From assembly GCA_028571685.1 (NCBI GenBank), contig CM053164.1:37622501-37686500 (forward strand): a stretch of 64,000 nt of DNA, read 5' to 3'. The notes beneath the pieces are model-generated. The model searched no databases and was not told the DNA's origin. It saw only the letters and a list, made by a program, of their open reading frames with translations. Each line of letters starts with the position of its first letter. The stretch's first letter is position 1. The translations under genes were made by a program, and so were the position numbers. Source of the DNA: Heterohyrax brucei (taxonomy: Eukaryota > Chordata > Mammalia > Hyracoidea > Procaviidae). Shown in pieces: positions 11,641 to 22,104 of the stretch.

Positions 11641-11783
11641 ATCGAAACCTGCTGCCAAATGAGTTGAATCTGACTCACAGTAACCCTATAGTACAGCGTA
11701 GAACTGCCCCATAGGGTTTCCAAGGAGCAGCTGGTGGATTTGAACTGCTGACCTTTTGATTAGCAGCTTTAGCAGGGCTCCAA
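11641..11783 (-). repeat. AfroSINE
   Basis: This is the reverse complement of the family: GAGTTGAATCTGACTCACAG tail, GTAGAACTGCCCCATAGGGT, GAGCAGCTGGTGGATTTGAA, and TTTTGATTAGCAGC head side. Confidence 0.88.
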
Positions 11784-12155
11784 GATAACATTACTAATTG
11801 TAGATTAGACAATGCAATGAGTTACAAAACCACTGTTGCAAGACTGTTCAGATTGCTCTCTAACATTTTACGGCCAAGCTGCTTAACCTCTACTCCCTAT
11901 GTGTATTTCATGGAACCCTAACCAGTAATTTCCTGCCTCTCCAGTGAGCCCGCTAACTGGTGATCTGACAGGTTCTGGAACACTTGTCTGGAACTCGAAG
12001 GTCATGGATTCACTGGCCAATACACAAAGTGGCTGGAAGCTAGCCAATGTCCAATGCTTTTACCACCACCTGAGGCTGTTAGCTGTCCCTACTTGCTGAA
12101 TCTGAGTCTGCTGACGTTTTAAGGGAATACAAACGTTCAAGGGAATACAAAGTAT

Positions 12156-13190
12156 TTTTTTTTTTTTGTTGTTCCTTTAAATGGTTTTATTATTATTATT
12201 ATTATGATTGAATGAAAATGTACATTCCCATGCAAATTTGCATGCTCACTTACATGCAGCTCCCACTGCTCTCCCTGCCCGGTGACAGCACACTCTTCCT
12301 CTCCACTCTATTCATGTCTTCTCCTCTCAACAACCCCCTATCCCCTCCTCTCCACCCTCTCCCTGACGTCCAGTAAGAGGTCAGCAGGATGACATCCTAT
12401 AGATGCATAAAACCATAAAGTGCACACATGACATGGTCACTGTGTGTCACCAAGTCCAATCCATTCCTGTCCAAAGAGTTGACCTCCATTATGATTTATG
12501 GACAGGGGCAGCACCAAGGCCAGGGGCCATGCTCCCAGGGGAACTCCGAGGCACCCAGACCATCAATTGCAGTTTTTTAGTGGAGAGCTCAAGGTGCACC
12601 CCATTTTATTCTTGTGTTGCCAGTGAGACTCAACTTTGTGAACTCCATCATGGCTATCTTTGGTGGTGGCAAGGCACCATCTGGTTCTTCAAGTCACAAG
12701 TCGGCATAGTCACCCACTCACGTGGGTCTGTCTGTCTTCTGGGTTCTCTTCCCCCCATGTCGTTTTGTGCCTTGGTGATCATCCGTTCCTGCTGATTTGA
12801 GACCATTTGTTGTATCTTCAGATGGCAGCTTGGCAGCTTTTAAGATCCCAGACGCCACTCATCAATGTGGGGTGCAGAAGGCTCTCTTAGCGAAACACTA
12901 GCTGTGCCAATTGGCCTCAATTTCCCCTGAGAGCATGATCCCTGGTCCCCTGCCCCAGCTACTCTGTCCTTGCAATATTGGCTCAAGGTGGGATGAGTAA
13001 TCATGTTATGTTGAAGTCCAGTTAATGTTGATCTTCTTTCTAATGTGTGCCGTCACAGATTTCACCTAACCAAATTTCTATCAACTATCTAATCTAAACC
13101 CTCTCCCCCTTGCCTCCCTCCCTCCCCACCCTTGCAGCCATCAAAAGAGTTTTCTTCTATGTATGAGTCTGTTTTTAAGTTCTTATTGTA
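12156..13190 (-). repeat. L1 3' UTR and poly-A tail
   Basis: About 1 kb between the ORF2 end and the poly-T at 12156, including a TTATTATTATT tract at 12188-12205. The same sequence recurs at 8631-9258. Confidence 0.8.
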
Positions 13191-16100
13191 GGGGTTTCAT
13201 ACAATATTTGTCTTTTTGTCACTGACTACAGTCACTCAGCATAATGTCCTCTAATTAAAACCAGATTATAAAATGTTTGCTAAAATCATTGTTATTCTTT
13301 ATCATTGCATAGTGTTTCACTGAATATATATACCACAGTTTACTTATCCATTCCTCTGCTGTTGGGCATCTGGGTTGATTCCATCTTTTTGTTATTGTGG
13401 ACTGTGCTGCAATAAACATTCATGTGCATGTATCAGCTAGTATGAATGGCCTTGATTCTGTAGGATATATTCTGAGCTGTGGAATGACTGAGTCAAATGG
13501 TATATCTATATCAGCTTTTTGAGGAAGCGCCAGATTGCTTTCCAAAGAGGTTGCACCATTTTACAACCCCACCAACAGTGTAGGAGAGTTTGAATTTCCC
13601 CACAGCCTCTCCAGCATTTGTTGTTTTGCATTTTTTGGATCATGGCCAACCTCATTGGGGTGAGATGGTATCTCACTGTAGTTCTAATTTGAATTTCTTT
13701 AATAGCTAACGATCGTGGCAATTCTGCACATGTCTTCCGGCTGTCTGGATCTCCTTTTTAGAGAAATGTCTGTCTGTCTCCTTCACCCATCACTTAATTG
13801 GATTGTTTGTCCTTTTCTTGTTGATATTTTGTAAGACTTTATAGATTATGAAGATCAGATGTCAGTCTGATATATAGCTGCCAAATATTTTTTCCCATTC
13901 TGTAGGTGGTCTTTTAATTCTTTTGATGAAGTCTTTGGATGAGGAAAAATGTTTGATTCTTAATAGTTCCCATTTATCTATTTTCTCTTCTGTTTTGTGG
14001 TTTGACAGATTTGACTCGGCGGCACTTGGCTTTTGGCTGCCTTGACAGATTTTGAAGTACATCTATGTTGTATATTAAAACTTCCATTGTTGTTCCTACT
14101 TTTTCTTGGATGAGCTTTATTTAGATTTGGTATTTAGGTCCTTTATCCAGTTTGAGCTGGTTTTTGTATAAGGTGTAAAATATGGGTCTTGTTTTAATTT
14201 TTTTGCAGATGGATATCCAATTTTGCCAGCACCATTTGTTGAAGAGGTGGTTTTTATCCCAGTTTAATGTCTTAGGGCCATTGTTGAATATTAACTGTTC
14301 ATAGGAAGATGGTGTCATCTCTGGGGTCTCAATTCTGTTCCATTGATCTATCTGTCTCTTCTTGCACCAGTACCAGGCTATTTTGGTATTTGCTATTGTG
14401 GCAGTGTAATAGTTTCTAAAGTCAGGTCGTGAGAGGCCTCCCAGTGTGTTCTTCTTCTTCAGTAGTGCTTTACTTATCCGGGGCTTCTTCCCTTGTAAAG
14501 TTGGTGATTTGTTTCTCCATCTCATTAAAAAATGGCACTGGAATTTGTATTTGGATTGCACTATATAAGTAGATTGCTTTGGGCAAAATAGACATTTTCA
14601 CAATGTTAAGTCTTCCTATCCATGAGCAGGGTAGGTTTCTCCATTTATGTAAATCTCTCTTAGTTTATTGTAGCAAGGACCTGTATTTCTCTTTGTAGAG
14701 GCCTGTTATTTCTCTGGTTAGATTTATTCCTAGGTACTTTATCTTCATAGCGGCTATAGTAAATGGTATTGATTTGGTGATTTCTTCATTAATAATCTTG
14801 TTGTTGGTATAAAGGAATCCTACTGATTTACTTATGTTTATCTTATATCCTGAGACTTCGCTTCAAACTCTTCTATCAGTTTGAGTAGTTTACTTATGGA
14901 TTCTTTAGGACCCTCTGCATATACAATCATATCAACGGCAAATAGGGAGATTTTTACTTTCTCTTTGCCAATGCAGATGCCCTTTATTTCTTGGTCTTGT
15001 CTAATTGCTCTGGCTAGAACTTCTAGTTGAACAGGAGAGGCAAGAGTGGACATCCTTGTCTAGTTCCCATTCACAAGGGAAACTGTTTCACTCCCTCTCC
15101 ATTAAGGATGACATAGGCAGTTGGCTTTGTATAAATGGCCCTTATCGCATTGAGTAATTTGTCATCTATTCCTATTTTGCTGTGAGTTTTTAGCATGAAT
15201 GGGTGTTGGACTTTATCAAATGCCTTTTCTGCATCAGTAGACAAAATCAGGTGATTCTTGTCTTTTGTGTTGTTGAGTGGTTGATCACATTAATTGTTTT
15301 TCTGATGCTGAACCAGCCTAGAATCCCTGGTATGAATCCAACTTGGTCATGATGGATTGTTTTTGGGATATGTTGTTGTATTCTATTGGCAACAATTTTG
15401 TTGAGGATTTGTTGAGGATTTTTGTGTGTAGATTCATGAGTGATATCAGTCTGTAGTTTTCATTTTTGGTTGGGTCTTTCACTGGCTTTGGTACCAGGGT
15501 TATGCTGGCTTCATAGAATGAATTTGGGAGTATTTGATCCCTTTTTAAACTGTGAAATAGTCTCGGTAGTAGTGGAGATAACTCTTCTCTAAAAGCTTGG
15601 TAGAATTCTGCAGTGAAGCCACCTGCGCCTGAGCTTTTTTTCGTTGGTAGTCTTTTGATGACTTTTTCAATCTCTTCCTTTGCGATGGGTTTTTTAAGTT
15701 GTTCTGCTGCAGCTTGTGATAATTTTGGCAGGTGATATGAATCAAGAATTTGTCCATTTCCTCTAGGTTTTCAAATTTGTTAGAGTAGTCTTTCATAGTT
15801 TTCTCATGATATTTTTTACTTCTGTTGGATCTGTTATGACCACTCCCCTCTCATTTCTTATTTGAGTTGTTTTCTTTCCTGTTTTTCTTTAGTAAGTTTA
15901 GCCAATAGTTTGTCAATTTTGTTGATCTTTTCAAAAACCAGCTTTTGGTCTTTTCAATTTTTTCAATTGTTCTTCTATTCTCTAATTGATTTAGTTCTGT
16001 TCTAATCTTTATGATCTGTTTTCTTCTGGTACCTGAGGGGTTCCACTGTTGTTCTCTCTCTACTTGTTCAAGCTATAGGGTGAGTTCTTTGGTTTGGTTT

Positions 16101-16404
16101 CTTCCTTCCTTCCAGATGTGTGCATTTATGGAGATAAACTGACCTCTGAGCACTGCTTTGGCTGTATCCCGTAGGTTCTGGTAGGAAGTGTTTTCATTCT
16201 CATTAGAATCCTTAAATTTCTTTATTTCATCTTTGATTTCTTCTATAACCCATGGCTTTTTGAGCAAGGTGTTGTTCTGTTTCCAAGAGTTCCACTTTCT
16301 ATCTATATTTTTTTCTGCTACTGATTTTGACGTTTATGGCTTTGAGCATTCAGTCCATTCACATTCAATGTGATTATTCATAGGTATGGATTTAGTGCTG
16401 TCAT
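13190..16404 (-). pseudogene. L1 ORF2 (reverse transcriptase), broken and internally deleted
   Basis: The protein normally nicks DNA and reverse transcribes L1 RNA. Recognisable pieces on the minus strand: ITLNVNGLNA near the start (about 16350), KPWVIEEIKDEIKKF (16225-16267), TYQNLRDTAKAVLRGQFISI, NLEEMDKFL (15740-15775), [20 protein letters not shown] with the catalytic box reading FAVD instead of FADD (14930), [24 protein letters not shown] region (14121-14561), and RYHLTPMRLAMIQK to CWRGCGEIQTLLHCWWGCK (13570-13670). From GLNA the sequence jumps almost directly to the region after the endonuclease, so roughly 230 residues are missing. Several stops and frameshifts occur. Confidence 0.88.
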
Positions 16405-16836
16405 TGTGATTTGTTTATTTTTGTGTTGATGTTTTGTCTGTTGTTCTTACTAATCTGTTTTGGGAGAGTCATTGTTGTGAGTTGATTTTTCACCTTTTTC
16501 AGGGTTGGTTTTGTGGTTGTTGAGACTCCTGTATTACGGTTCTTGATTTGATATGTTGCATCTTTATTGTGCTCTACAGCGGCCACTATGATCCATCTTA
16601 AAAACTATGTATAAACCCAATTTTAATTACCACCAGTCATATTAATTTCCTCTCCATCTGGAAGGTCTATAAAGACTGTAGTACATCTCTCTTTTTAATA
16701 TGATGATATCATAGTTTTCATGATATGATCACTGGATGATTTCTTTCACTATTACAGCTTTGACTGAGTTTGGAGCCTTCCCTAAATGCATAGGTTTCTG
16801 GATGATGTGTAGTGTATTTGCTTCTAAAATATAAAG
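16404..16836 (-). other. L1 inter-ORF spacer, about 430 bp
   Basis: It lies between the ORF1 stop (TAA at 16837-16839, minus strand) and the ORF2 ATG at 16404. It holds an open frame of about 61 codons (16401-16586), Lys/Asn/Thr-rich, whose TGA overlaps the ORF2 start as ATGA. It has no ATG of its own at the 5' end (it starts at GTG). Function unknown. Confidence 0.5.
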
Positions 16837-16853
16837 TTAGTGATTTTGGTCTT

Positions 16854-17353
16854 TGTTATGGTTTGAATTGTGTCCCCCCAAAAATGTGTGCAGCCACGTG
16901 GCTGGGATATGGTTCCCAGTATCTTGGGACTGTCCTCCATTGTGTGGTTTTGCTGACCTGTATGTTAAAGGATTAGGGTGGGGCTGTGAATTCCTGCTAT
17001 GGGGAAGTTTCCCTGGAGTATGGCTTGCCCCACCCTTAATGCTTTTAGCTTGCGAGGAATAAAAGGAAAAAGAACCAAGGACAATTTGAGAACCTCGCTA
17101 CCATCAAGCAAGCAGCACCGGGAGCAGAGCACGTCCTTCAGACCAGAGGTTCTTGTGTGAGGACGCTCCCTGGACAATGACTGATGCAATACCGGACTTT
17201 CCTCCAGAGCCGTCAAGGGGAAAGTCTTTCCCTGGAGCGGACACCCTGAATATGGACTTGCAACCTACCGGACTGTGTAAGAATAAATCTTTCTTTGTTA
17301 AAGCCATCCACTCTGTGGTATTTCTGTTAGAGCAGCCCTAGCTGACTAAAACA
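16854..17353 (+). repeat. 5' LTR of the MaLR-type element
   Basis: 500 bp with TG...CA ends. It contains a TATA-like GAATAAAAGGAAAAAG near 17060 and a poly-A signal AAGAATAAATC near 17282. Similar LTRs of varying age occur at a dozen places in the window. Confidence 0.93.
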
Positions 17354-18308
17354 GAATTGGTACCGTGGGAGTGGGGTGCTGCTCTAGCAAATACCTAAAA
17401 TGTGGAAGCCACTTTGAAACTGCGAATGGATAGAAGATTCAGAAGGAACGAAGAAGGCGCTGATGGGGAGAAACAACAGAGGACCGGCAGCAGCGGCAGC
17501 GGCAGCAGCAGAACCAGAGGCAGCGCTGGAGCCGACCCGTGGAGCGAGAGAGGTCAGTGCCTGCGCAGAGTTTTCCTCGCGGAACGGGGTGCCTCTGGGC
17601 ACTTGAATCGGTGAGGTGGCCTTGCTGACCCACGGAGTGAGAGAGTTGAGTGCCTTTGGGCAGGACGCTTTCCAGCAAGAGTGGGGTGCCTCCGGGCACT
17701 TAAACCAGTGGAGCTACAGAGCTTTGGAACACTTGCCCGGCAGGGCAGATGTGGGCCTGAGGCCCGGGCCATGAGGCCATAGGAAGCTGAAGCTGAAGAG
17801 GCAGATAGCGTGAGAAGCTGAGCTGCCTCAGTCTCAAGAGGTATGGCCATGACCTCAGGGGTTTGAAAGGGTGCAACCATGGCGTGCTGTGTTCGTAAAG
17901 GTGGAATTGCCACTCAGTTGGGCTTAGGGTGCTCCTAAAGCCAATGGGACAGAGTTTCTGTCCAAGTGGGCCTTGAAGGCAAAGTTGTAGCATGGGGCTG
18001 GAGGTCTCCACTCAGAAACCTGAGAGTGTGGCCGATACCTAGAGTCTGGAGAGCATTGCTGTTGTGTAGAATGTCTCAGAAAATGTAAGAGTATTTCCAA
18101 AGCTTTGAGGGCTAATGTAATGTGTTCTGTTGACTTGCCTGTTGCCTATTAATGCCTTCTAAGTTTCACAGATGTAGAAGAGTTTTTGTATTTTGGACTT
18201 GGAGCTGATTTAAGACTTCTGTTATATGGATGGACATAATTTTGCTATGGTGAGATGAATGTGTTAAATGTTTTTGTGATGTGATTTTTGGGTTGTCAAA
18301 GGGTGGGA
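17354..18308 (+). other. Internal region of the MaLR-type element
   Basis: 955 bp, shorter than typical MaLR interiors. Its start resembles the THE1/MLT1 interior (GGTACCGTGGGAGTGGGGTG, then AAATACCTAAAATGTGGAAG). A 70-codon frame (17402-17614) rich in Gly/Ser/Arg comes from a CGG/CAG-rich tract and matches no gag feature I know. It appears non-coding. Confidence 0.75.
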
Positions 18309-18808
18309 TGTTATGGTTTGAATTGTGTCCCCCCAAAAATGTGTGCAGCCACGTGGCTGGGATATGGTTCCCAGTATCTTGGGACTGTCCTCCATTGTGT
18401 GGTTTTGCTGACCTGTATGTTAAAGGATTAGGGTGGGGCTGTGAATTCCTGCTATGGGGAAGTTTCCCTGGAGTATGGCTTGCCCCACCCTTAATGCTTT
18501 TAGCTTGCGAGGAATAAAAGGAAAAAGAACCAAGGACAATTTGAGAACCTCGCTACCATCAAGCAAGCAGCACCGGGAGCAGAGCACGTCCTTCAGACCA
18601 GAGGTTCTTGTGTGAGGACGCTCCCTGGACAATGACTGATGCAATACCGGACTTTCCTCCAGAGCCGTCAAGGGGAAAGTCTTTCCCTGGAGCGGACACC
18701 CTGAATATGGACTTGCAACCTACCGGACTGTGTAAGAATAAATCTTTCTTTGTTAAAGCCATCCACTCTGTGGTATTTCTGTTAGAGCAGCCCTAGCTGA
18801 CTAAAACA
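18309..18808 (+). repeat. 3' LTR of the MaLR-type element
   Basis: It reads base-for-base like the 5' LTR, and is followed immediately by the second GTCTT. Confidence 0.93.
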
Positions 18809-18813
18809 GTCTT

Positions 18814-19751
18814 CTAAGCCAAGAGATTGTTTCAGTATTTCTTGTCGCTTTGGTTTGGTTTCTACAAAGTCTCTGCAATTCTGTTTATCTGTGAATGTCT
18901 TAATTTCATTTTCATATTTGAAAGATAGTTTTGCAGGATATATAATTCTTGTTTGGAAGGTCTCCTTCAAGGCTTTGAATGTGTCATGCCACTGTCTCTG
19001 TGCCAACTTCTTTCTGCTGAGAAATCTGACGAAAACCTGCTGGGTTTCCCACTGAATATTAGCTTTGCTTTGAGTCTTGCTGTCTTAAGAGTTTCTGCTT
19101 ATGTTTCATTTTGTTAAGCTTGAGTATAATATGTCTCGGAGTCTTTCTTTTGAGATCTATATTGAGTGGCATTCAATATGCATCTTGGATATCTTTATTC
19201 TTTCTTCTTCCATAATTTCTGGGAAGTTTTCTGTCAGCAGCTCAGCCACAATACTCTGTGTTCTCAGGTGTCTCGTCCTGTTCAGGAACTCCAATTAATC
19301 GTAGATTGTTCCTCTTAATAGAGTCCCACATGTTTCTTAATGCTTCTCCATTTTTCTTGTTTCTTTTTTCTGATTTCTCCTCATAGATGCTGGAGTCAGT
19401 AGCTCTGTCTTCCAAGTCAGAAAGTCTCTTTTCCATTTGTTCCATTGTGTTTTCTTGGTTTTGAATTGAAGTTTCTATCTCTTTGTTTTTGTTCTTGATC
19501 TGCTGGATTTCAGAGTACTGGTGTTCCATCAGATCTAACAGCTTGCTTAATTTTTCATTTTGCTCTCCTGAATTTTGTGTAAGGTCAAGGAGGGCTCTCT
19601 ATATAATCTTTTTGTATTCAACTTCTTATAGTTTCAGAAAGGTTTCTTTGTCCGGGAAGTTCTGTGGTGCTTTCTTTAGGGGGCCTTGTGAAGCCATGGG
19701 TGATTTCTTTGTTACGGTTCTATCCAGAGTTTGTTGCTTTCTGGGCATCAT
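18814..19751 (-). pseudogene. L1 ORF1, frameshifted and cut by the LTR element
   Basis: ORF1 encodes the L1 RNA-binding trimer. The C-terminal domain is clear (RIIYPAKLSFKYENEIKTFT, then KQNCRDFVETKPKRQEILKQ). A coiled coil (IQQIKNKNKEIETSIQNQEN, EQMEKRLSDLEDRA) and LRLIGVPEQDETPE lie upstream, and an N-terminal piece starts MMPRKQQTLDRTV at 19751. Shifts separate these pieces. The LTR element entered four codons before the stop; the remaining codons and TAA are at 16837-16853. Confidence 0.88.
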
Positions 19752-20577
19752 GTGAGTCAATAGAGGCTGGCAGAGATGCTGTGAGGATGGACTGCAGTTG
19801 TTTCTCAAGGCCATCTTAAAATGAAAGGTAAAAGGTATCTGACAACTTCCAAAGTCAGTCAGGTCTTCAGATGTACAGGTCCCTCTTCCCAGCTGGCAAA
19901 ATAAGCACCTCTATATCCAACCCCAGATGTTATAAACTAGTTCAAAATACAGAAAGGCTACTGCACTGCTGGCCTCTGCTGTCAGACCCCAGCTGTAGGT
20001 GGCACCGTGTAGAATACTGCTTTTCTGCCAGAAAAGCACTCTTGTCCAGGCAGGCACTGGCCCCCGCAGCCTAGGAATTAGGTCCAGCTAAGGCCTCTGT
20101 ATGGGTATATCCACCTCCTAGTGGAACAAGATGGTGTACCACACACACTCCCCGCCTGCCTCGGGGCTGGCTACTCAATGGTAGAGGCAGAAAGAGTCCA
20201 AAAGTGCCGAGATGCACAGAGTCCAAAGCCAGACTCTCAAAATATGGCAGTTTCGCCTGCCGATCCCAACAGCAGTGCATTTGAAATTAGCTGCTAGTCA
20301 AGTCCCAGCTCTCCCTGCTGACTAAGACAGAAAACAAAAAGTTAAAATGGCGAATTACTTTTGGTCCATGAAAGCCAGCACTCACCAAGAGCGGGGGTCA
20401 GTGAAAGAGAGCGAGTTTTCCATTCAGTGGTATGAAGTCCAAATTAACAGCCCTGTGCTGTGTCCTAGGGCTCACTAGGTGTCCAGAAAGTTCTGTTTAA
20501 TTATCAGTTCTGGTCTTGGTTTCCAGAGGGGTTTAGGGAGACATGTGTTTAGTCTGCCATCTTCACTCCGCCCCCCA
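19752..20577 (-). repeat. L1 5' UTR
   Basis: About 826 bp from the G-rich start to the ORF1 start. The orientation and the AAGATGGC-type opening are characteristic of L1 5' UTRs. Promoter activity cannot be judged from sequence alone. Confidence 0.7.
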
Positions 20578-20821
20578 GAGGTTTTTTTAATTTGGAAATT
20601 TAATAATAGCTTGGGCATAAGTGCCTAATAAAAACGGCTCTTCTGAGCCTCTCTGCCTCAGTTCTCCCTTCTGTCATCCTCACAAGAGTGTCATGTGCTG
20701 ACTTCAAATGAAATGTTCCACAGGAATTATTAAATGAGTCAATACAATAACATACAATATTAGAGCAAACTTGAGAGTGTTGTCACCACAAAGACTGCTG
20801 TGTGACTTTACGGTGATTTCT

Positions 20822-21595
20822 AACAAAACCAAAGTGGCCTAGTGGTGTAGTGGTTAAGTGTTCAGCTGCTGTCATGGATTGAATTGTCTTCCAAAAAATG
20901 TCTGTAGCCATTTGTCTGGGCCATCATTCTCAAATTATTTTTGTGATGTTATACATCCTAATCTCTGCCTGTGGCTAATAGATAGGATGATTATGTTAAA
21001 AGAGGATTAGGACGAGTCTGCAACAGCCTTGCTAAGGGAGTTTCCCTGGACTGTGGCTTGCACTACCTTTTATCATTTTATCCTATATGAGATAAAAAGG
21101 AAGCAAGCAAACAGTTGGGAACCTCATACCATCAAGAAAGCAGCATTGGGAGGACAGCATGGCCTTTGGACCTGAGGTTCCTATGATGAGATGCTTCCAG
21201 ACCAAAGACTGACGCAACACAAGCGATTTCCTCCAGACAACAGAGGGAAAGCCTTCTCCTGCAGTGGACACCCTGAATTTGGACTTGCAGCGTACTGGAC
21301 TGTCTTAACTTCACTTGTGGTATTTCTGTTAAGGCAGAATGAGCTGACTAAAACAGCTGGTAACCCAAAGGTTGGCAGTTTCAACCTACCAACAGCCCCA
21401 CAGGAACAAGATGTGGCAATCAGCTTCCATGCAGAACACTGCTGTTGTTGTTAAGTGCCACTGAGTCACTTCTGACTCACAGCGACCCTATATACAACAC
21501 ATGACAGATTATATCCCTGGAAACCCTATGGGGCAGTTCTACTCTGTCCTCTGGGGTTGCTACAAGTTGGAATTGACTGGATAGCAACAGGATAC
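20822..21595 (+). repeat. AfroSINE split by an LTR, with a second SINE tail
   Basis: The head (20830-20869: GGCCTAGTGGTGTAGTGGTT, TTCAGCTGC) resumes at 21356 with GCTGGTAACCCAAAGGTTGG. A further family segment (GAGTCACTTCTGACTCACAG, CCCTATGGGGCAGTTCTACT, GGAATTGACTGGATAGCAAC) runs to about 21595. The LTR 20870-21355 separates them. Confidence 0.85.
20870..21355 (+). mobile_element. Solo MaLR LTR inside AfroSINE
   Basis: 486 bp, TGTCATGGATTGAATTGT to GAGCTGACTAAAACA. It is similar to but clearly diverged from the 16854 LTR. Flanks GCTGC (20865-20869) and GCTGG (21356-21360) are a 5-bp duplication with one change. Confidence 0.88.
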
Positions 21596-21772
21596 GAAGA
21601 AAACCATATATCCTTTATTTTTTAAAGGAACAGTACTTCTTAAGTTACTAAAAATTTTATACATCAGTGACTATAACTTTATCAATGCACAAAGGTAACT
21701 GACTTCTCAAACAACTTTTGTTGAATGACATAAAGAAAAAGATCTATTTTTAATGTGTCCTATTGAATGTAT

Positions 21773-21925
21773 TGGAGCCCTAGTTGGCATACTGGTTAAG
21801 GGTTCCGTCATGAACTGAACAGTTGGCAGTTTGTACCCACCGCCACTCCCTGGAGGTCACATGGACAGTCATGCTGTCAGTCAGAACTTACTCACCAGCA
21901 AGAGGTTTGGTTTGGTTTTTGGTTA
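21773..21925 (+). repeat. AfroSINE
   Basis: GAGCCCTAGTTGGCATACTG head, GTTGGCAGTTTGTACCCACC middle, and a GTTTGGTTTGGTTTTTGG tail. Confidence 0.75.
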
Positions 21926-22042
21926 TTGAATATATTATTATATATTCAAATTAAAAATACAAACAGCTCATGTCAACTTTGTGGCAAGTCAAGTCTTCAT
22001 GGGGTGCTATTTTCCATCTACTTTTCTGAAAGACAGCTACCT

Positions 22043-22098
22043 TTATATATACTATATATATGCTATATATATAGTATATGCTATATATACTTTATATA
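22043..22098. repeat. AT-rich palindromic TATA tract
   Basis: Alternating TATATA blocks separated by ACTA, GCTA, AGTA and GCTA make a nearly self-complementary tract that could form a hairpin. It abuts the L1 3' fragment. Confidence 0.8.
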
Positions 22099-22104
22099 AT
22101 CTGT

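Larger units (their letters stand above)
16854..18808 (+). mobile_element. Complete MaLR-type LTR element inserted in L1
   Basis: Two 500-bp direct LTRs (16854-17353 and 18309-18808) enclose 955 bp. The element begins TGTTATGG and ends CTAAAACA and is flanked by the 5-bp duplication GTCTT (16849-16853 and 18809-18813). The two LTRs read as identical throughout. After the 5' LTR comes GAATTGGTACCGTGGGAGTG, the MaLR-type primer-binding region; before the 3' LTR is a purine-rich AAAGGGTGGGA. The interior has no gag, protease or polymerase frame, so it must be mobilised in trans. It sits antisense to L1 and ADCY3, in the last codons of L1 ORF1. Confidence 0.93.
12156..20577 (-). mobile_element. 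Near full-length L1 LINE, split by an LTR element
   Basis: Read on the minus strand, the element starts at 20577 with a G-rich run and GAGTGAAGATGGCAGACTAA, a typical L1 5' end. A 5' UTR (20577-19752), ORF1 (to 18814, finishing at 16837), an unusually long inter-ORF spacer, ORF2 (16404 to about 13190), a 1-kb 3' UTR and a poly-A (poly-T at 12156) follow. It totals about 6.46 kb without the LTR insertion and lies in the same orientation as ADCY3. ORF2 lacks most of the endonuclease domain and both ORFs carry stops. I could not find a convincing target-site duplication. Confidence 0.9.

Noticed and set aside
17384..18011. Several minus-strand frames of 72-119 codons
   Set aside because: They lie antisense in the non-coding interior of the LTR element; the alanine and cysteine runs come from a CAG/CGG-rich tract.
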